Source: Phaeodactylum tricornutum CCAP 1055/1 (taxonomy: Eukaryota > Bacillariophyta > Bacillariophyceae > Surirellales > Neidiaceae). From it: a DNA stretch of 64,000 nt. Under the pieces are notes generated by a model. It had not been told where the DNA came from, made no database searches, and saw only the letters and a program-made list of their open reading frames with translations. This document shows, piece by piece, positions 42,801-53,193 of the stretch. Every line of letters begins with the position of its first letter. Positions within the stretch are counted from its first letter, which is position 1. Made by a program: the position numbers and the translations under genes. Location of the stretch: NCBI RefSeq assembly GCF_000150955.2, contig NC_011672.1, positions 992,001 through 1,056,000 on the forward strand, written 5' to 3'.

Positions 42801-44462
42801 GCTGGTCACAATAGCATTGTTGGGGCAAACGGCCAAATGCTTCACACGGTTCTAATGCTTCCTGACAAGGGCTCATCCCGACAAGAAGCTTTCTGGGCGA
42901 CTTTGGAGGCTTCGTCGAGAGGGATGTGGTCGTGCAAGATTACAGGAGATCCATACACCTACTTTATCCAACAATTTGACTACCACTCGGGATCTGCCGC
43001 GTTTGAAGAGTGTCGGGCGATCGTCAATTATATTCGTCGGCACCCAAAGACAGCTGCCTTTCAAGAACCCGTTGATCCAGTTGCGCTTGGTGTCCCCGAA
43101 TATTTTAGTGTTGTCAAAAAACCAATGGATATCTCGACTCTTTCGAACAACTTAGAGGAAGGAAAATATTCTAATATCCCTCCAGCCACTGCTATCGGCA
43201 GAACTCCAGTGGCCCGTATGCTGAATGGCCCATTTCGGAAAGACGTCGAACGCATCTTCAACAACGCTATGCTTTTCAACCCACCAGACGATTGGATCCA
43301 CCAGTCCGCAGCTACAGCGAAAAAAGCTGCACTGAAAAAGATTGAACAAGCCACAAAGGTTGCCGAAGAAAAGGCAGCTGGAACATCAAGGCAGAAGAAG
43401 AGCATTTACATCGATTACGATTCGGATGTAGATATGTATGTCGACGAAAGTGATCAGGATGAAGATTTTGGTGGACTGCGAAAGAGTCGAAAACGGAAAG
43501 CGGTCAGTCGTCCCAAAGCTAAAGAAGACGCATCATCTCGGGCCGTTGAGGCGCCCATTCGCTTGCAAAAGATGGTTAGTGAATCCTTGGGGCTGCGGGG
43601 GCCTCTCGCGAATCTCCCCATCAGCACGGATCCTCTTACTTTTTCTCTCCCCGCAGACTGGACCTGCAAATCGGGGGCGGTGGTTACCGTTACGGATGCG
43701 GGAATTGTGGAGACAGAAGAACGTGAGCTCAGTGAAGAGCTAGGAGAGCTGATCACATTGCACAAACAAACAGAAGCAGCGGAGGTTCTGAATTTGCGGC
43801 GTTCTACTAGAGGACATTTGTACGAGGAAGACGAGCAGAATGGAACCAGAGAAATGAACTTGACACAGTTCGAATACTTGACACGGAGCTCATGGTTTAA
43901 CATTGATGACGGCGCTTCGCTCGGGCCTCTCCGGAACCGACTGGAGGTTGAGCTTTCTTGTGAACGTCTTCACGAGGAGTATTTTGCAAGAGAGTACGAT
44001 AAACGGAGAAAGCAGATCGTCAGTACTGCAGAAGACGGAAATAGATTTGGTCATTACACGGAGGGATCGTTCCCTCCGTACCTCGGACACTTGGTTCCCA
44101 TGCGTTCGCCTGATTCAGATACGGAGATGTTGTGGGAGATTCGGCCGGCCTACATTGCGCCAGCCTTGAGATGGGTGATTCGAGGGTTGGTGAATTCGCA
44201 GCATCTGGCCGCCTTAGAGCCGCTGACAACCGACTCGATGAACAGTGGTGTCGTTTTGGCAAATCATATATATTATCTCGATCCAAGTACGAAAGCTTGC
44301 GAAGTTTTGAACTTGAAGGAGATCCAAAGACGCAAGCGTGCCGACCATGGTGGGGACCAGGAAGAAAGCGAGGACGAAATTGAACTCAGTGAGTATGATA
44401 AGCTTCGCGCGGAGCGTGTCGCACGAAATGCCGATCGCTTGAAGGCATTGGGGTTAGCTTAG
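39837..44462 (+). CDS. Bromodomain protein (1541 aa)
   Basis: Single exon. A bromodomain lies at about 1054-1175: 'PVDPVALGVPEYFSVVKKPM' (ZA loop), 'MDISTLSNNLEEGKYSN', then 'RKDVERIFNNAMLFNPPDDW', where Asn 1148 is the expected acetyl-lysine contact. Between the ZA helix and the next helix is an insert of about 20 residues ('IPPATAIGRTPVARMLNGP'). The N-terminal part ('HHLVGSTLPRSVPIRVSG') and the centre ('SFVLEWLGRKTGKYLSNEDL') are not families I recognise. The linker at ~360-440 is strongly acidic. The tail 'YDKLRAERVARNADRLKALG' resembles a nuclear motif. Family role: reading acetylated histones in transcription. TAF1 and BET proteins were considered but only one bromodomain and none of their other domains is seen. 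Confidence 0.88.
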   Translation: MPSEPEKEWTLEHHLVGSTLPRSVPIRVSGQHYAITEQNTTLQFFQPEDIPARKPALWRSITTGWEEHGVALALDNVASDMQDPVVLDISHNQRVLTDRIQSILLKEVLDEYLPDLIMVAALEEVTAQFLKQRMLEENETAITQSSASSKSNLPMSPPRYYSKPPSSYLTPPVFNDPAGKESSELPVAVQFTPNQLVARIKQGCAMVYALEQANNPPPSSINTSAMSERRSSSRIARKETQKVQDETDRTALWKIVPGGKVATFLHNRLYQKSVPASERTKSEVLDSTTYDERGKEKSSELMKQEPTEESNQAQIKSDDVVKILPKEITKVDEHQNSLNTLQLHAELPLLGAMRVDVDQKNDHAEDEEISEPADETYSPEADAEGDADEEDETGSYTKENLEDLQLENVHNAKDRREVTVDKNGDGEEETDGEGIEVIDAKNPYLQPTNSFVLEWLGRKTGKYLSNEDLQNSFPQLIVTASKKKKMKASQNEMGRMLQTLVTPLDRLVWRYTMASEIGMDNPEARLALETVVEEDPPDVMKWETSYFGRTQFTLRVLHNSVAEEVKVREANGLVEAEAEYKAKKTWDSHRYKGIHGGHTCWPSWTDGVANWYEEQKMHRKDEDKNDAQINKTSIKENTNDILLAQSIADLETEGRGSSRRAKRRGVEGGGVFYGTQSNMTQKQLMDTLLRLVSQNSFQTAASLLSAVPEESSDPMRRIRTALGRVLWKRNQVARISVKTAWTDLSIWKTLQSGPLLSIADSAYSNNANVSTCSLETNLTSSDFELIEYVRRLHQIELGLRSLVIKHLTEIPLAIIATAADERPGTMEAMDDADFEGSGGVQWQSTGHSFLTKRIFRPSETQNTNDLTPCYWFTVHDFAPSIASGPEDEQAPSSERAVIGNAKDCNTVERRMRFRASLESSGPNGDLPAMNLLLTEAQVLAGLKAAEIESNQKGAALLRENPFSNEIGAKITLLSSNNQEEACSFNAAIAGHNSIVGANGQMLHTVLMLPDKGSSRQEAFWATLEASSRGMWSCKITGDPYTYFIQQFDYHSGSAAFEECRAIVNYIRRHPKTAAFQEPVDPVALGVPEYFSVVKKPMDISTLSNNLEEGKYSNIPPATAIGRTPVARMLNGPFRKDVERIFNNAMLFNPPDDWIHQSAATAKKAALKKIEQATKVAEEKAAGTSRQKKSIYIDYDSDVDMYVDESDQDEDFGGLRKSRKRKAVSRPKAKEDASSRAVEAPIRLQKMVSESLGLRGPLANLPISTDPLTFSLPADWTCKSGAVVTVTDAGIVETEERELSEELGELITLHKQTEAAEVLNLRRSTRGHLYEEDEQNGTREMNLTQFEYLTRSSWFNIDDGASLGPLRNRLEVELSCERLHEEYFAREYDKRRKQIVSTAEDGNRFGHYTEGSFPPYLGHLVPMRSPDSDTEMLWEIRPAYIAPALRWVIRGLVNSQHLAALEPLTTDSMNSGVVLANHIYYLDPSTKACEVLNLKEIQRRKRADHGGDQEESEDEIELSEYDKLRAERVARNADRLKALGLA

Positions 44463-44963
44463 TTTAAAGTTTGCCTTGCTTGGCGAAAACGAGTACACCA
44501 TAGTGGTGCAGTTGGCATCTTTAGGTTAGTTAAAATATTTCCAAGTAGGAGTGGTTTCATTAAATAATGAAAGCTTGCGGATAGCTCGAGGTGACCGGTT
44601 CCAATACCCTGTGATCTGAGCGATTCGTTAACTGTAAATCGAAAGCTGTAGTAGTAGCAACAATATCAGGTACTTTGTCTGCGATATAGGATGTTTAGGT
44701 CTCCTTAACCGCAGCGGCGAGACTCCCGTAAGGTAAACCATGTTTCAAACACGGATTCGTGCTTCAACTTTCGGTCCGTAAATTTCTGAGGTGTCGTCGT
44801 AAATTTTTCGTCGCACAAACCGGTCTCACGACTCCAGACATACTACGGATGTACGACTTCATTCATGCGAGTCTTGCCAAACTAATCGTTCAGCTTAAAG
44901 GAATCTACCATTGGAAGGGTTATCCTAGCGCGTTAGAGAAATAGAAAATTGCTCTTGCCGACA
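44463..44963. other. Intergenic region
   Basis: 501 bp between co-oriented genes; short frames only. Confidence 0.4.
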
Positions 44964-45854
44964 ATGTGGCTTGTCGTCGTCTTGGTGGGAATCGTCACGT
45001 CCACATCAAATGCGTACGAGTTCTCGTTGCCGAGAATTCCTCGACGATCGAAATCTCTCTCGCCCCGACTCGCGATGACTAGTACCAGCTCTGCAGAAGA
45101 CAGTATTGCTGTTGCTGTGACACGCGAAGACGGAAACAATAAGAAGCTGTTGAAAGCCTTGGAATCTCGATTGGCCGGACGTATTTCAGTTCTTGAAGTG
45201 CCTTGTATTGCCCATGCTGATGGGGAAGACTATGCCTTGCTTGCTGAAAAATTACGATCGGAGCGATGGGATTATGTCGCCGTCACCTCTCCTCAAGCAG
45301 CTATTATTTTGAACAGTGCTTGGGATAGTGTACGAGACGACCCTATTCCAGTCACGGCCGTGGGAAAGGCCACATCAGAGGCTTTAGAAGAGTACGGCAT
45401 CGCCGTTTCCTTTTGCCCGTCCAAGGCTATTGCGACCACGCTCATGCTGGAGCTTCCTGCTACTAGAGTAACTGATGCGACACGAGTTCTATATCCAGCG
45501 AGTGCCAAAGCGCGAACAACGTTGGAGAATGGTCTCAGGGAACGAGGCTTTGAAGTTGTACGTCTTAACGCGTATGACACAGTTTCGGCACATTGGACGC
45601 ATATACAAAGGACAAATGCAGAGAAGTGTCAAGTTGCCTGCTTTGGGTCGCCGTCGGCAGTGGATGGTTGGCTGAGGAACTCCAACAACAATACCACAGT
45701 TTTGGCTGCTTGTATAGGTAAAACGAGTGCTGACGTTTGTCGCGACAGAGGTTGGCCGAAAGAATGCATTTTCTTCCCAGACAAGCCAGGTATCGAAGGA
45801 TGGATCAATGTCGTAGAAGAAGCCGTTGACGCCCTAGTCAGCGAGACAGTATAG
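44964..45854 (+). CDS. Uroporphyrinogen-III synthase (HemD/UROS), plastid-type
   Basis: From ATG 44964, 296 aa. The enzyme closes and inverts ring D of hydroxymethylbilane to give uroporphyrinogen III for heme and chlorophyll. Family strings: 'DYVAVTSPQAAIILNSAW', 'VTAVGKATSEALEEYG', 'VLYPASAKARTTLENGL', 'GFEVVRLNAYDT', 'ACFGSPSAVDGWL', 'AACIGKTSADVCRDRGW'. The N-terminus 'MWLVVVLVGIVTSTSNA' is a signal peptide followed by Tyr and a basic Ser-rich stretch ('RIPRRSKSLSPR'), consistent with import into the complex plastid. The frame begins earlier at a TTG (44949); the ATG is chosen. Confidence 0.86.
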   Translation: MWLVVVLVGIVTSTSNAYEFSLPRIPRRSKSLSPRLAMTSTSSAEDSIAVAVTREDGNNKKLLKALESRLAGRISVLEVPCIAHADGEDYALLAEKLRSERWDYVAVTSPQAAIILNSAWDSVRDDPIPVTAVGKATSEALEEYGIAVSFCPSKAIATTLMLELPATRVTDATRVLYPASAKARTTLENGLRERGFEVVRLNAYDTVSAHWTHIQRTNAEKCQVACFGSPSAVDGWLRNSNNNTTVLAACIGKTSADVCRDRGWPKECIFFPDKPGIEGWINVVEEAVDALVSETV

Positions 45855-46985
45855 AGTCACTTGCTTTGCGACTATTTTACAGTCAACTAAACGTGCATTG
45901 TTTTTTCATCGAGAAAGTACCTATAAAGCCAGTATGTGTTGTGACGAAAGATTTGTCGCTTTTTATGCGTAGTCTGATATTGAAGATAATCATAACATCA
46001 CTATAGGTGTGAGTTTGTAATTTTGATTGCGGTAGCCACTTAGTTTAAACTTCGTTAGTTGGATTATCAACTTTTTGAGCTAGGCAACTCGGCACAATTG
46101 AATTCTTTGCGTAAGAAGCTAGAGAGATCATTACTGCCTTTTTTTATTGAAGCTCCTCTTGGTAGCTGACTGTGAGGAACATGTGGCCTAAACAATTGAG
46201 GTGCTCAAAAACTGGAAAAACCCTTCCAAATAGCGTATTCTCAGTCTTCTGCTTTGATAAGGATGAAGAAAGGATCAATTTCATATTGGACTCCATTGGA
46301 TCATGAAACAATTTCGCCCCACATTGAAGAAGGGATCAATTTCATATTGAGCTTGATTGGAGCACCTAGAACAATTTTGCCATAGCAAAAGATAGCGCAA
46401 TCGCTACGACCGCACGTAGTGCTTCGTGAACTAACGTATTTTCTACTACTACAACTAAGTTAGAAACAAGTTCTAGCTGACTCCGGAGCCAGCTGTCATG
46501 TATGGAATTCTGCTAACGAACTTTAACACATGTGTGTGGGTACAATGGTCCCCAAGAATACGTATACGCAACCTGCAAATGTACCAAAGTACAGTAAAGG
46601 ACGGAACTTTGTAAAACCAAATGTACATCAATATCCGGGTAAAAATATATAGTTGTGGCAATTCTATCCGGATTCCCCTTGATATTTTTTAAATTGTCCA
46701 TCATTGAAGATTGTATTCAAACAGTTGATTGTCAACAATGACAGAGAAGAGTGTCTTCCAACAGAGGCGGACAAGACATTTATAGTCTAGATCAACAGTC
46801 AATTGTTGCAAGAACAGTTGCGAGTATACTAACCGAGAGAAGGTGGCACTCCTATCTAAACTACAGTCACTTAACGGATTCTTCTATACTCACGCAATGT
46901 ATTATTGATACAATGAGAGAGTAAGATGAATAAAGGGGAAAGCCTTGTAAGGCCCCAATTGTATTGTAATTAATCAGTAACTCAA
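45855..46985. other. Intergenic, start of repeat-rich zone
   Basis: 1.1 kb, AT-rich, no gene recognised. It contains the duplicated unit listed separately. Confidence 0.45.
46264..46381. repeat. Imperfect tandem duplication (~56 bp unit)
   Basis: Two copies, 46264-46318 and 46325-46381, share tgaagaa(a/g)ggatcaattt, catattg and acaattt(c/t)gcc. Function unknown. Confidence 0.75.
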
Positions 46986-47293
46986 TTGGTTTGTGTAATG
47001 TAGGACAGGAAAACGCTGTGTCGACAAAGTCTGGTAAACAAAGGTTGGGCGTTATTACTGTCACAATATACACCACTGTACACCGTGGGACAAAACGCTG
47101 TTAGAAACAGAGTCTAGTAAGACTTGTGGGCGTTATTTCAAACGACCTGCGATACACCTAAGCGGGCTTAGGGACTGTAAAACTCTACTTGCTGGCAACG
47201 CTCCCCTTGGGTTAGGCAGCAAATATGAGGACCTATGCAACAAAGGCAGTACGGATCAAAGAACTCAAAAAACAATGATAGAAGATTAGATTC
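46986..47293 (+). repeat. Dispersed repeat, copy A
   Basis: About 300 bp related to copies B and C. Shared strings: ggttgggcgttatta, gcgatacacctaa, ggggactgtaaaactc-like sequence, gaggacctatgc, ggatcaa and aacaatga. Copy A carries an extra ~70 bp near 47055-47135 that partly repeats the ggcgttatt unit. Copy A and copy C have the same orientation. The class of the parent element is not determined. Confidence 0.7.
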
Positions 47294-47774
47294 TACAAAC
47301 TAGTGCCTTTTGTCAGATCATATCCAAACTTGACTGCAGTCCTGGCAACTTCACCAACTAAACCTGAATCTTCCATGCTCACCATAGTATCCATATAATG
47401 CAAAATCCGTTCTTGCATACTTATCAAGGAATTGTAAGTATCTCTGGTAACACACATGGTATGAAAATTGGGTCTTGTCAATTTGCATCTGTTTCCCTTG
47501 TGTTTCCATCCAAATGACTCTTTCCGTTGAATCCAATTGATTCCTTGGAGTTTTGGTGCAACTGAAGTCTCCATACTAACCAAGAGCCTTCTCAAAGTAA
47601 GTAGGGAATACTGCAAATCTTTGCCCATGTCACCTTGGTGTATACCGTGACAGTTTGACCTCGACTGAATTCAGAATTATGAGTAGAGACAAATATGGAT
47701 GTAATCTTTTCGAGTGCAAACAAATCCCTTGGAGCTCCCTTAGGAGCCTCAGTAGAATCAGTACTACTCTCCAC
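47294..47774 (-). mobile_element. Degenerate coding remnant next to repeat A
   Basis: A minus-strand open segment (about 47293-47628) ends exactly at the edge of repeat A, and a related segment lies upstream of it. Similar protein-level patterns occur next to copies B and C, always ending at the repeat. This suggests one repeated element family with a coding part followed by the repeat. All copies look broken. The family is not recognised: LTR-kin and a DNA element are both possible. Confidence 0.45.
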
Positions 47775-47880
47775 GGATAGTCACATTACTGGGATAGTAA
47801 TGTTCTGGTCAATCGTATTCAAGGAGACCGCAGCCTCTGTACTGTCTTCTATGCGTTGATCCCGCAAAATCCAGATGACT

Positions 47881-47950
47881 GCAAATGAATGCAAATGAAT
47901 GCATATGAATGCATATGAATGCAAATGAATGCAGATGAATGTAGATGAAC
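47881..47950. repeat. 10-bp minisatellite, 7 units
   Basis: Seven back-to-back decamers of the form gcaaatgaat with single-base variants (gcatatgaat, gcagatgaat, gtagatgaac) fill 47881-47950 without gaps. Confidence 0.97.
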
Positions 47951-49503
47951 ATGAGACCCTTTTGATTGTGTGCAGACTTATCTGCTTCGATTCAATCCCA
48001 GTTTGTAGACGTGGAGAAGGTATTTTCTTTACCTCTCAAGGGATGACCATAATAGAGAAAATCGCTTATGTAAAGATGATTTCTTGTTCGGCAAGACATG
48101 TCGTCTTGCGTGTCACAACTGCTGCATCCTTAGATGCACACACGTGTCACTTCGCACTGCCTTCGCAAATGACATTTCGGTAATGACCCGAAAAGCATTG
48201 CCTCTATCCGCAGCGTCGTACAGACGACGACTGGGACAGTAATAAGGCTGGCAAACATGGCCAATATTCAGAGCTAGGCACTATGCTAGTTGAATGTTCC
48301 AACAACAATAGCTATGACAATTGCTCACCTTAGTGGCAAATTGCAGTATTGCGTGGCTATACTTTATCACACTTGTGGACAAGGGTTGTGGAACGGGAAA
48401 AGTATGCAGAGACCTCGGTTTGCAACCATTGCAAGTCTAACAATGGGAGAAAAATGCGGAGGCACTCAAGAAAGCAAACCCAATGAGGCACTGTTTGGAC
48501 GCGAGACGTATGATTTCACCTTCGGCTGCATCATCACCGTCAACAACGACCAAGTGATACATTTCGTCAACTGCGTCGATGGTTTGGATGTGCACTACGA
48601 GGGCGTAAATGCGAGCGTCACGGAACAAACATGCTTGGAGTTGGGTAGATTCGGGAGATTCGGACCAGAGGTCACAGGACGGGAGCGCGGGTACACGGGG
48701 CGTCACACTTCCCGAGGTTCCCATAGGGCGCTGTCCGCGGAGGAAAGTTTTCCGGTCCGTGTTGGTAGAATCCTTTGACGAACGCTTGCGTTGATATGCA
48801 GGGTAAGGACAAGATGCTCGGCAACATTAGGTGAAATAGATTGATTGAAACGGTAGATCATGGGTTGGAAGCAGCTCATCCCTGCCAGCGCAATACCTCC
48901 GCTATATCATATATACAGCATACACCAAGCACTGGATCACTTTCTAATTGCTAACTTTACTTATAAGCCGTTGGGCGCTCACCGAAAAGTACTTAGCAAT
49001 TTTCAGATCTGACCGAAATAGCGATTTTTTCAGACCGGAATAGCGGTTTTCCTCTTTATAATAATAACAAGATTGATTGACAGTGAGTGCTTCCATAGTT
49101 GCCTTATCAATCGAAAAGAAAACCGGATTACAGAGGTGTCGTGCCGCCTGCGACATCTGATGGCATGGCAAGGTGTGTCCGCAACAAAAAATAGAGACTC
49201 TAACATTTTTAGCAAACTGTCTGATTTGAAATGGATGTGACAGTGACATGGACCCGGAAAAGCTTTTGACCACAAACAGACAAAATCAGGACAGATTCGA
49301 ACGACAAGGGTTCCATTTCATTGGCGCTTGCCTACATCTACAGCCTGATTACCGATAATGTGAGGATACTACGATGATCATAGATATCACTGCCAGTGAG
49401 GATGAAGTCAAATTTTTACGCCGACTTAATATACTAGCAACCCCCGCCGCGCCTGTCTGTGCTTTGAAGTGAAGCGTTTTCTTTTACATAACGGAAACTG
49501 ACA
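47951..49503. other. 1.55 kb region without recognised gene
   Basis: Overlapping frames at 48290-48778 (plus) and 48437-48724 (minus) have no familiar domain. The stretch just before 49503 is presumably the promoter of the methyltransferase. Confidence 0.4.
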
Positions 49504-50286
49504 ATGGCGAGCTCCGTGATCCGAAGAGGTGGTGTACTTCTAGCGGGTGGCGGGGTTTACGCAACAGCGGTCTATCTTACGTACCATTACTTACGAATGA
49601 ACAAAGAGCAAAACCTGGTGTCTGCCGATGGAGACAATTACATCTCCTACGTGAATAATCCCGATCGGACCAAGAAATTTCAAAAAGTCGCGGAATTTTA
49701 CGACGAGTTCATCGGACGTGATGAAATTTTCATGGGAATTAATTTACTACGACGATCACTCCTATTCTTCCATGCTAAAGGTACTGTTCTAGAAGTCGGT
49801 GCCGGAACGGGGCGAAATATTTCGTTTTACCCATCATCGGTTGATAGAGTTGTACTAACAGACTCCTCGGACCAGATGTTGTTGCAAGCAAAGAATAAAA
49901 TTCAGCGTTTGACTGTGGATGAACGAAAACGATTTGCCGTGATAGAAGCCGACTCAGCTCGGCTTTCTCTTCCTGAAAATGCGTTTGACACCGTTGTTGA
50001 TACATTTGGGCTATGCAGTTATGACGACCCTGTTTTGGTATTGAAGGAAATGGCGCGCGTGTGCAAGCCTTCAGGGAAAATCCTACTTTTGGAGCACGGA
50101 CGAAGCAAAACCTGGGATTTTGTAACGGACCATCTTGATAAGCATGCTGAGCAGCACGCAGCGAATTGGGGGTGCGTTTGGAACCGAGACTTGGACGCCG
50201 TGATTGCGGCTTCAGGTTTGAACGTACGAGTTTTAAATCGCTGGCATTTTGGCACGACCTATTATATAGTATGCCAGCCTCCTTAA
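49504..50286 (+). CDS. OMS1-like mitochondrial SAM-dependent methyltransferase
   Basis: Single exon of 260 aa. Residues 8-30 form a hydrophobic helix after a short basic start ('MASSVIRRGG'), typical of an inner-membrane anchor. The class I methyltransferase core has motif I 'VLEVGAGTGRN' (95-105), motif II 'VVLTDSSDQML', 'FDTVVDTFGLCSYDDP' and 'CKPSGKILLLEHGR'. The region before motif I ('FYDEFIGRDEIFMGINLLRR') matches the yeast Oms1 / METTL7 type. The substrate is not settled for the family. The gene ends 33 bp before an assembly gap. Confidence 0.86.
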   Translation: MASSVIRRGGVLLAGGGVYATAVYLTYHYLRMNKEQNLVSADGDNYISYVNNPDRTKKFQKVAEFYDEFIGRDEIFMGINLLRRSLLFFHAKGTVLEVGAGTGRNISFYPSSVDRVVLTDSSDQMLLQAKNKIQRLTVDERKRFAVIEADSARLSLPENAFDTVVDTFGLCSYDDPVLVLKEMARVCKPSGKILLLEHGRSKTWDFVTDHLDKHAEQHAANWGCVWNRDLDAVIAASGLNVRVLNRWHFGTTYYIVCQPP

Positions 50287-50319
50287 CAAGAGAAGGCAAT
50301 CTAAACCCAATAGGAAAAC

Positions 50320-50369
50320 NNNNNNNNNNNNNNNNNNNNNNNNNNNNNNNNNNNNNNNNNNNNNNNNNN
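50320..50369. other. Assembly gap (50 N)
   Basis: Exactly 50 undetermined bases, the kind of placeholder used for a gap of unknown length. It interrupts the gene at 50370-50685. Confidence 1.
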
Positions 50370-50685
50370 CCAAAACGGAGGTTCCGTCCACGAACACTTC
50401 CGCTAGAAGTGGCAGATCCCCGGGACGGATTTCCAATAATCGTCGATCGTAGCCGTAGGATCGGAGGAGATTGGACAGCTCGTCATCATTCGAAACGTAG
50501 TCGTTCTGCCGTAGACGTAAAGCACTTCTTTTTAGCTGCACAAAGTTGACCTTAGGAATCATCTTTTTATATGCATGTGACCTAGTCGTGCCGCGGAAAG
50601 CGCTGCAAGTATACGAATCGGAAAGCGATGACAGCATCCAGATCCAAAGCAAGCAGGCATTCGCCGATGCATTTCCAAAAGTCAT
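50370..50685 (-). CDS. Plastid-type protein, cut by the assembly gap
   Basis: From ATG 50685 about 105 residues are open up to the gap. A hydrophobic segment (about 9-20: 'ACLLWIWMLSSL') is followed by 'SYTCSAFRGTTRSH', with Phe right after a small residue and then Arg, Ser and Lys: the signal-plus-transit pattern of diatom plastid proteins. The mature part begins 'NDYVSNDDELSNLLRSYGYD' and includes 'PGDLPLLAEVFVDGTSVL'; no family is recognised. The 3' part must lie in the gap, since only 33 bp separate the gap from the neighbouring stop codon. An in-frame ATG at 50721 is an alternative start. Confidence 0.55.
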
Positions 50686-51064
50686 CGAAGAACGTTCCTC
50701 ACATCTCCGACCTCGTTTCATTTCTGGATACCAAGTGTTCGAGGAATGAGTTGTTGCACTATAGAGAAAGTTGACAAGATCTTGCGCCTTGTTCGTTGAT
50801 AAAGTCGAAAGGGTTTTCTATCTGATCCATCAGGGTCCTCGGCGTGGCAGCATTTCTCATGGTTGGATGTCGAGCGTCCGAAACGGAGTCAAATTTCTTT
50901 GTTTTGCCGTGGTAGTATGTGGCCTTTCGTGTCTATTCTACATAGACTTTCGATTGGCGAATCCTATGTCGTAGCACTGTCTCACTGTAAAATAAGTGAG
51001 ACGTAGTTTCTTGACCGACTCTCGGTCGAGCAAAGCCGCGCCGTGACGTCCAATTGCGGGGCAC
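50686..51064. other. Region between the truncated gene and the MULE
   Basis: 379 bp; nothing recognised. It should hold the promoter of the gap-truncated gene. Confidence 0.4.
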
Positions 51065-51261
51065 ACCAGGGAAATCACCGTGACGTAGAATATAAGACTC
51101 ATCGAAATCCGACTCGATTCAAACGTTCACTAGGGCATGCCGGCATGTCCACCTTTTTGAGTGCATTTTGGCCAAGCAATACAAAAAGAGATCATTTCGC
51201 ATTTGAAGCAACTTGTTCAATGATTTGGGCTTTGAATGATGGGGATATGAGCGGTATGAGT
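51065..51261 (+). repeat. MULE left terminal inverted repeat
   Basis: 197 bp. It pairs with the reverse complement of 57968-58166, sharing tagaatataagactcatcga, gattcaaacgttcact, gcatgccggca, attttggccaagc and ggggatatgagcggtatg with few differences. Confidence 0.92.
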
Positions 51262-53193
51262 CCAAAAGAAGGGCACAGGAAGAATTTGATATCTGTTTCT
51301 GCGCATAGACCGTGAATGTTGAATCGAGCTGACGCGGGGACTGCTATGGTACAAACTGCTGTCGTTCAATTTGAGACGTTGCTGTTGTTTTGCCTTTCTT
51401 ACCCCGTTTCACTGCTTTCGCATCTATGGGCATCTATAGACACAGCGTCTCTCAAAATGTACCAGGGAATGGGCTGGCAACGAAGCAATGTTTTCTTGGA
51501 CAGCCCCTCTTCGTTTTTCTCACGAAGATAAAGTCGTTGTACTGCAAGTCAGAAATTGTCAAATACAGCTCCTTTACTCTTGAGGCCTTTCAGCCGAGGG
51601 TCTTTGATGTGAAGTGAAAGTAGCTCTCATGCTAAATCAGACTCCCAAAGCCATCGCGTCTTTAGTGAAGCCAAAACAAGAGATCAACCTGATCATTGCT
51701 ATTGTCGTGAAGAGCGTTGTCCGTCCTGCTTCAACAACTAAACCATCCGATTTTCTCATGAATACCGCACGCAATGGAGATTTCAATGAAAATTGCTTGA
51801 CGTGTTTGCGTCCACTTTGACATGTTGTTCAAAAGAAGTTCCTTTGACTTGGACCCGCTGACGTCTTTTGCGTCATCAGTTTGTTCAATGGAAAACATCT
51901 GCAACCTAGTAGTTTGGGTACTCCTGTAAGGATGATTGACAACCACTCTCCATCTGGTCACTTTGGGCCCCTCTCTTGCTGAGTTCAACGCAGCGCACGG
52001 TGCAACAAAGTACCACTCCATTGCATGTTTTGCGCTGTTCACCGGGTTTATTTGGAGAGAGATTCCAGCTGATAAATATAGTCTTCTATTTCCAGGATAC
52101 TAAACGAAAAAGTGAGTGCTAATTTGTTAATTGTCTATTTTATTTAAGACCCATTCAAAAAGGAATTGAAGAGCAAAAACTCAGTGGTGGGGCAATCCAC
52201 TTGATCATGGATCTGCCACAGCATGGAATTCCAACCATGCCCAGGAGTATGTTAGTGCACAAATGCAACTTTGGAATGTTTTCCTTGCAATCTGATCTCT
52301 TTGTAAAGAGTCTCACAATGTTTGAAAAGGGCTTGCTGACACAGCCGTCTATTATACTCTTAACAAGTAATTATTGTCACCCCCCATACAACTGTACAAC
52401 AAAGGTAGTATTTGTAGGTCTTACTCATTGGTCTGTTGAGATTCCTTCCTACTACTCGTGTTGTGTTTGTTGTATGATTTTCCTGTTGAGAGATCTGCCA
52501 CCTGCGTGTTGGGATCTGCTCATCCAATTGTTTCGTCAACACTGATTGATCACCCTCGCGGAAACCCGTCAGTTTGTATTGTCAACCATACTTGACTATT
52601 GACGACAGTCGGGTTGTTAATCCCGATCCCGATTGTTCGGTGTGCAACGACCACGTGACGGTTCCCTCGCGTGATCGAATCTTTCTCGTCATCTAGCTTT
52701 ACTTAGGAAACGACTATTGTCCTATCCTACGTATCTAGTTGGTACACGATCCACGGTTCTCTAACAAACAAGGCTTCACGCTAAGTAATTGTCGATATAA
52801 GGAAGTGTCCACACATACTTAATGAACGATTCTGAACGTGAGAATTGTTGTTCTAACAGAGTAAACTACATCCTAGGAATTCCCTAACCGCGTCAGAATC
52901 CCTCAACCATGGCTCTCCAATCGAATACTGGTTAACAACAATACCTAGTGACAAGTTGTCCAGTTCTGTACAGCTAAGATTTCCATAGGAATCAAGTTTG
53001 ATGAGCAAACAGGTATCACCCTGGACTAGTTGCACATCTACCACACACTGAGTTGGGCGGGCTTTGCCACTTGCTGTCTAGCATTTTTGCTCTCGAGTAT
53101 TGCTACTTGAGAAACTTGTTTCCCCTCACAAATTGTGTGAAAGTAAATTTTTAATTGATTTTGCCAAGCTATGCACAGGAGTACTGGAACGCC

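Noticed and set aside
43454-43903. 149-codon minus-strand frame
   Set aside because: A shadow of the bromodomain gene.
39837-44462. TAF1 as the identity of the bromodomain protein
   Set aside because: Only one bromodomain, no TAF1-type central domain or zinc knuckle recognised.
48290-48778. 162-codon plus frame and overlapping minus frame
   Set aside because: Neither shows a domain; possibly repeat-derived sequence, but not supportable.
52575-52858. TG...CA-bounded segment inside the MULE that could be a lone LTR
   Set aside because: No matching target duplication (flanks cagtt and gagta differ) and no second copy in the window; too weak to call.
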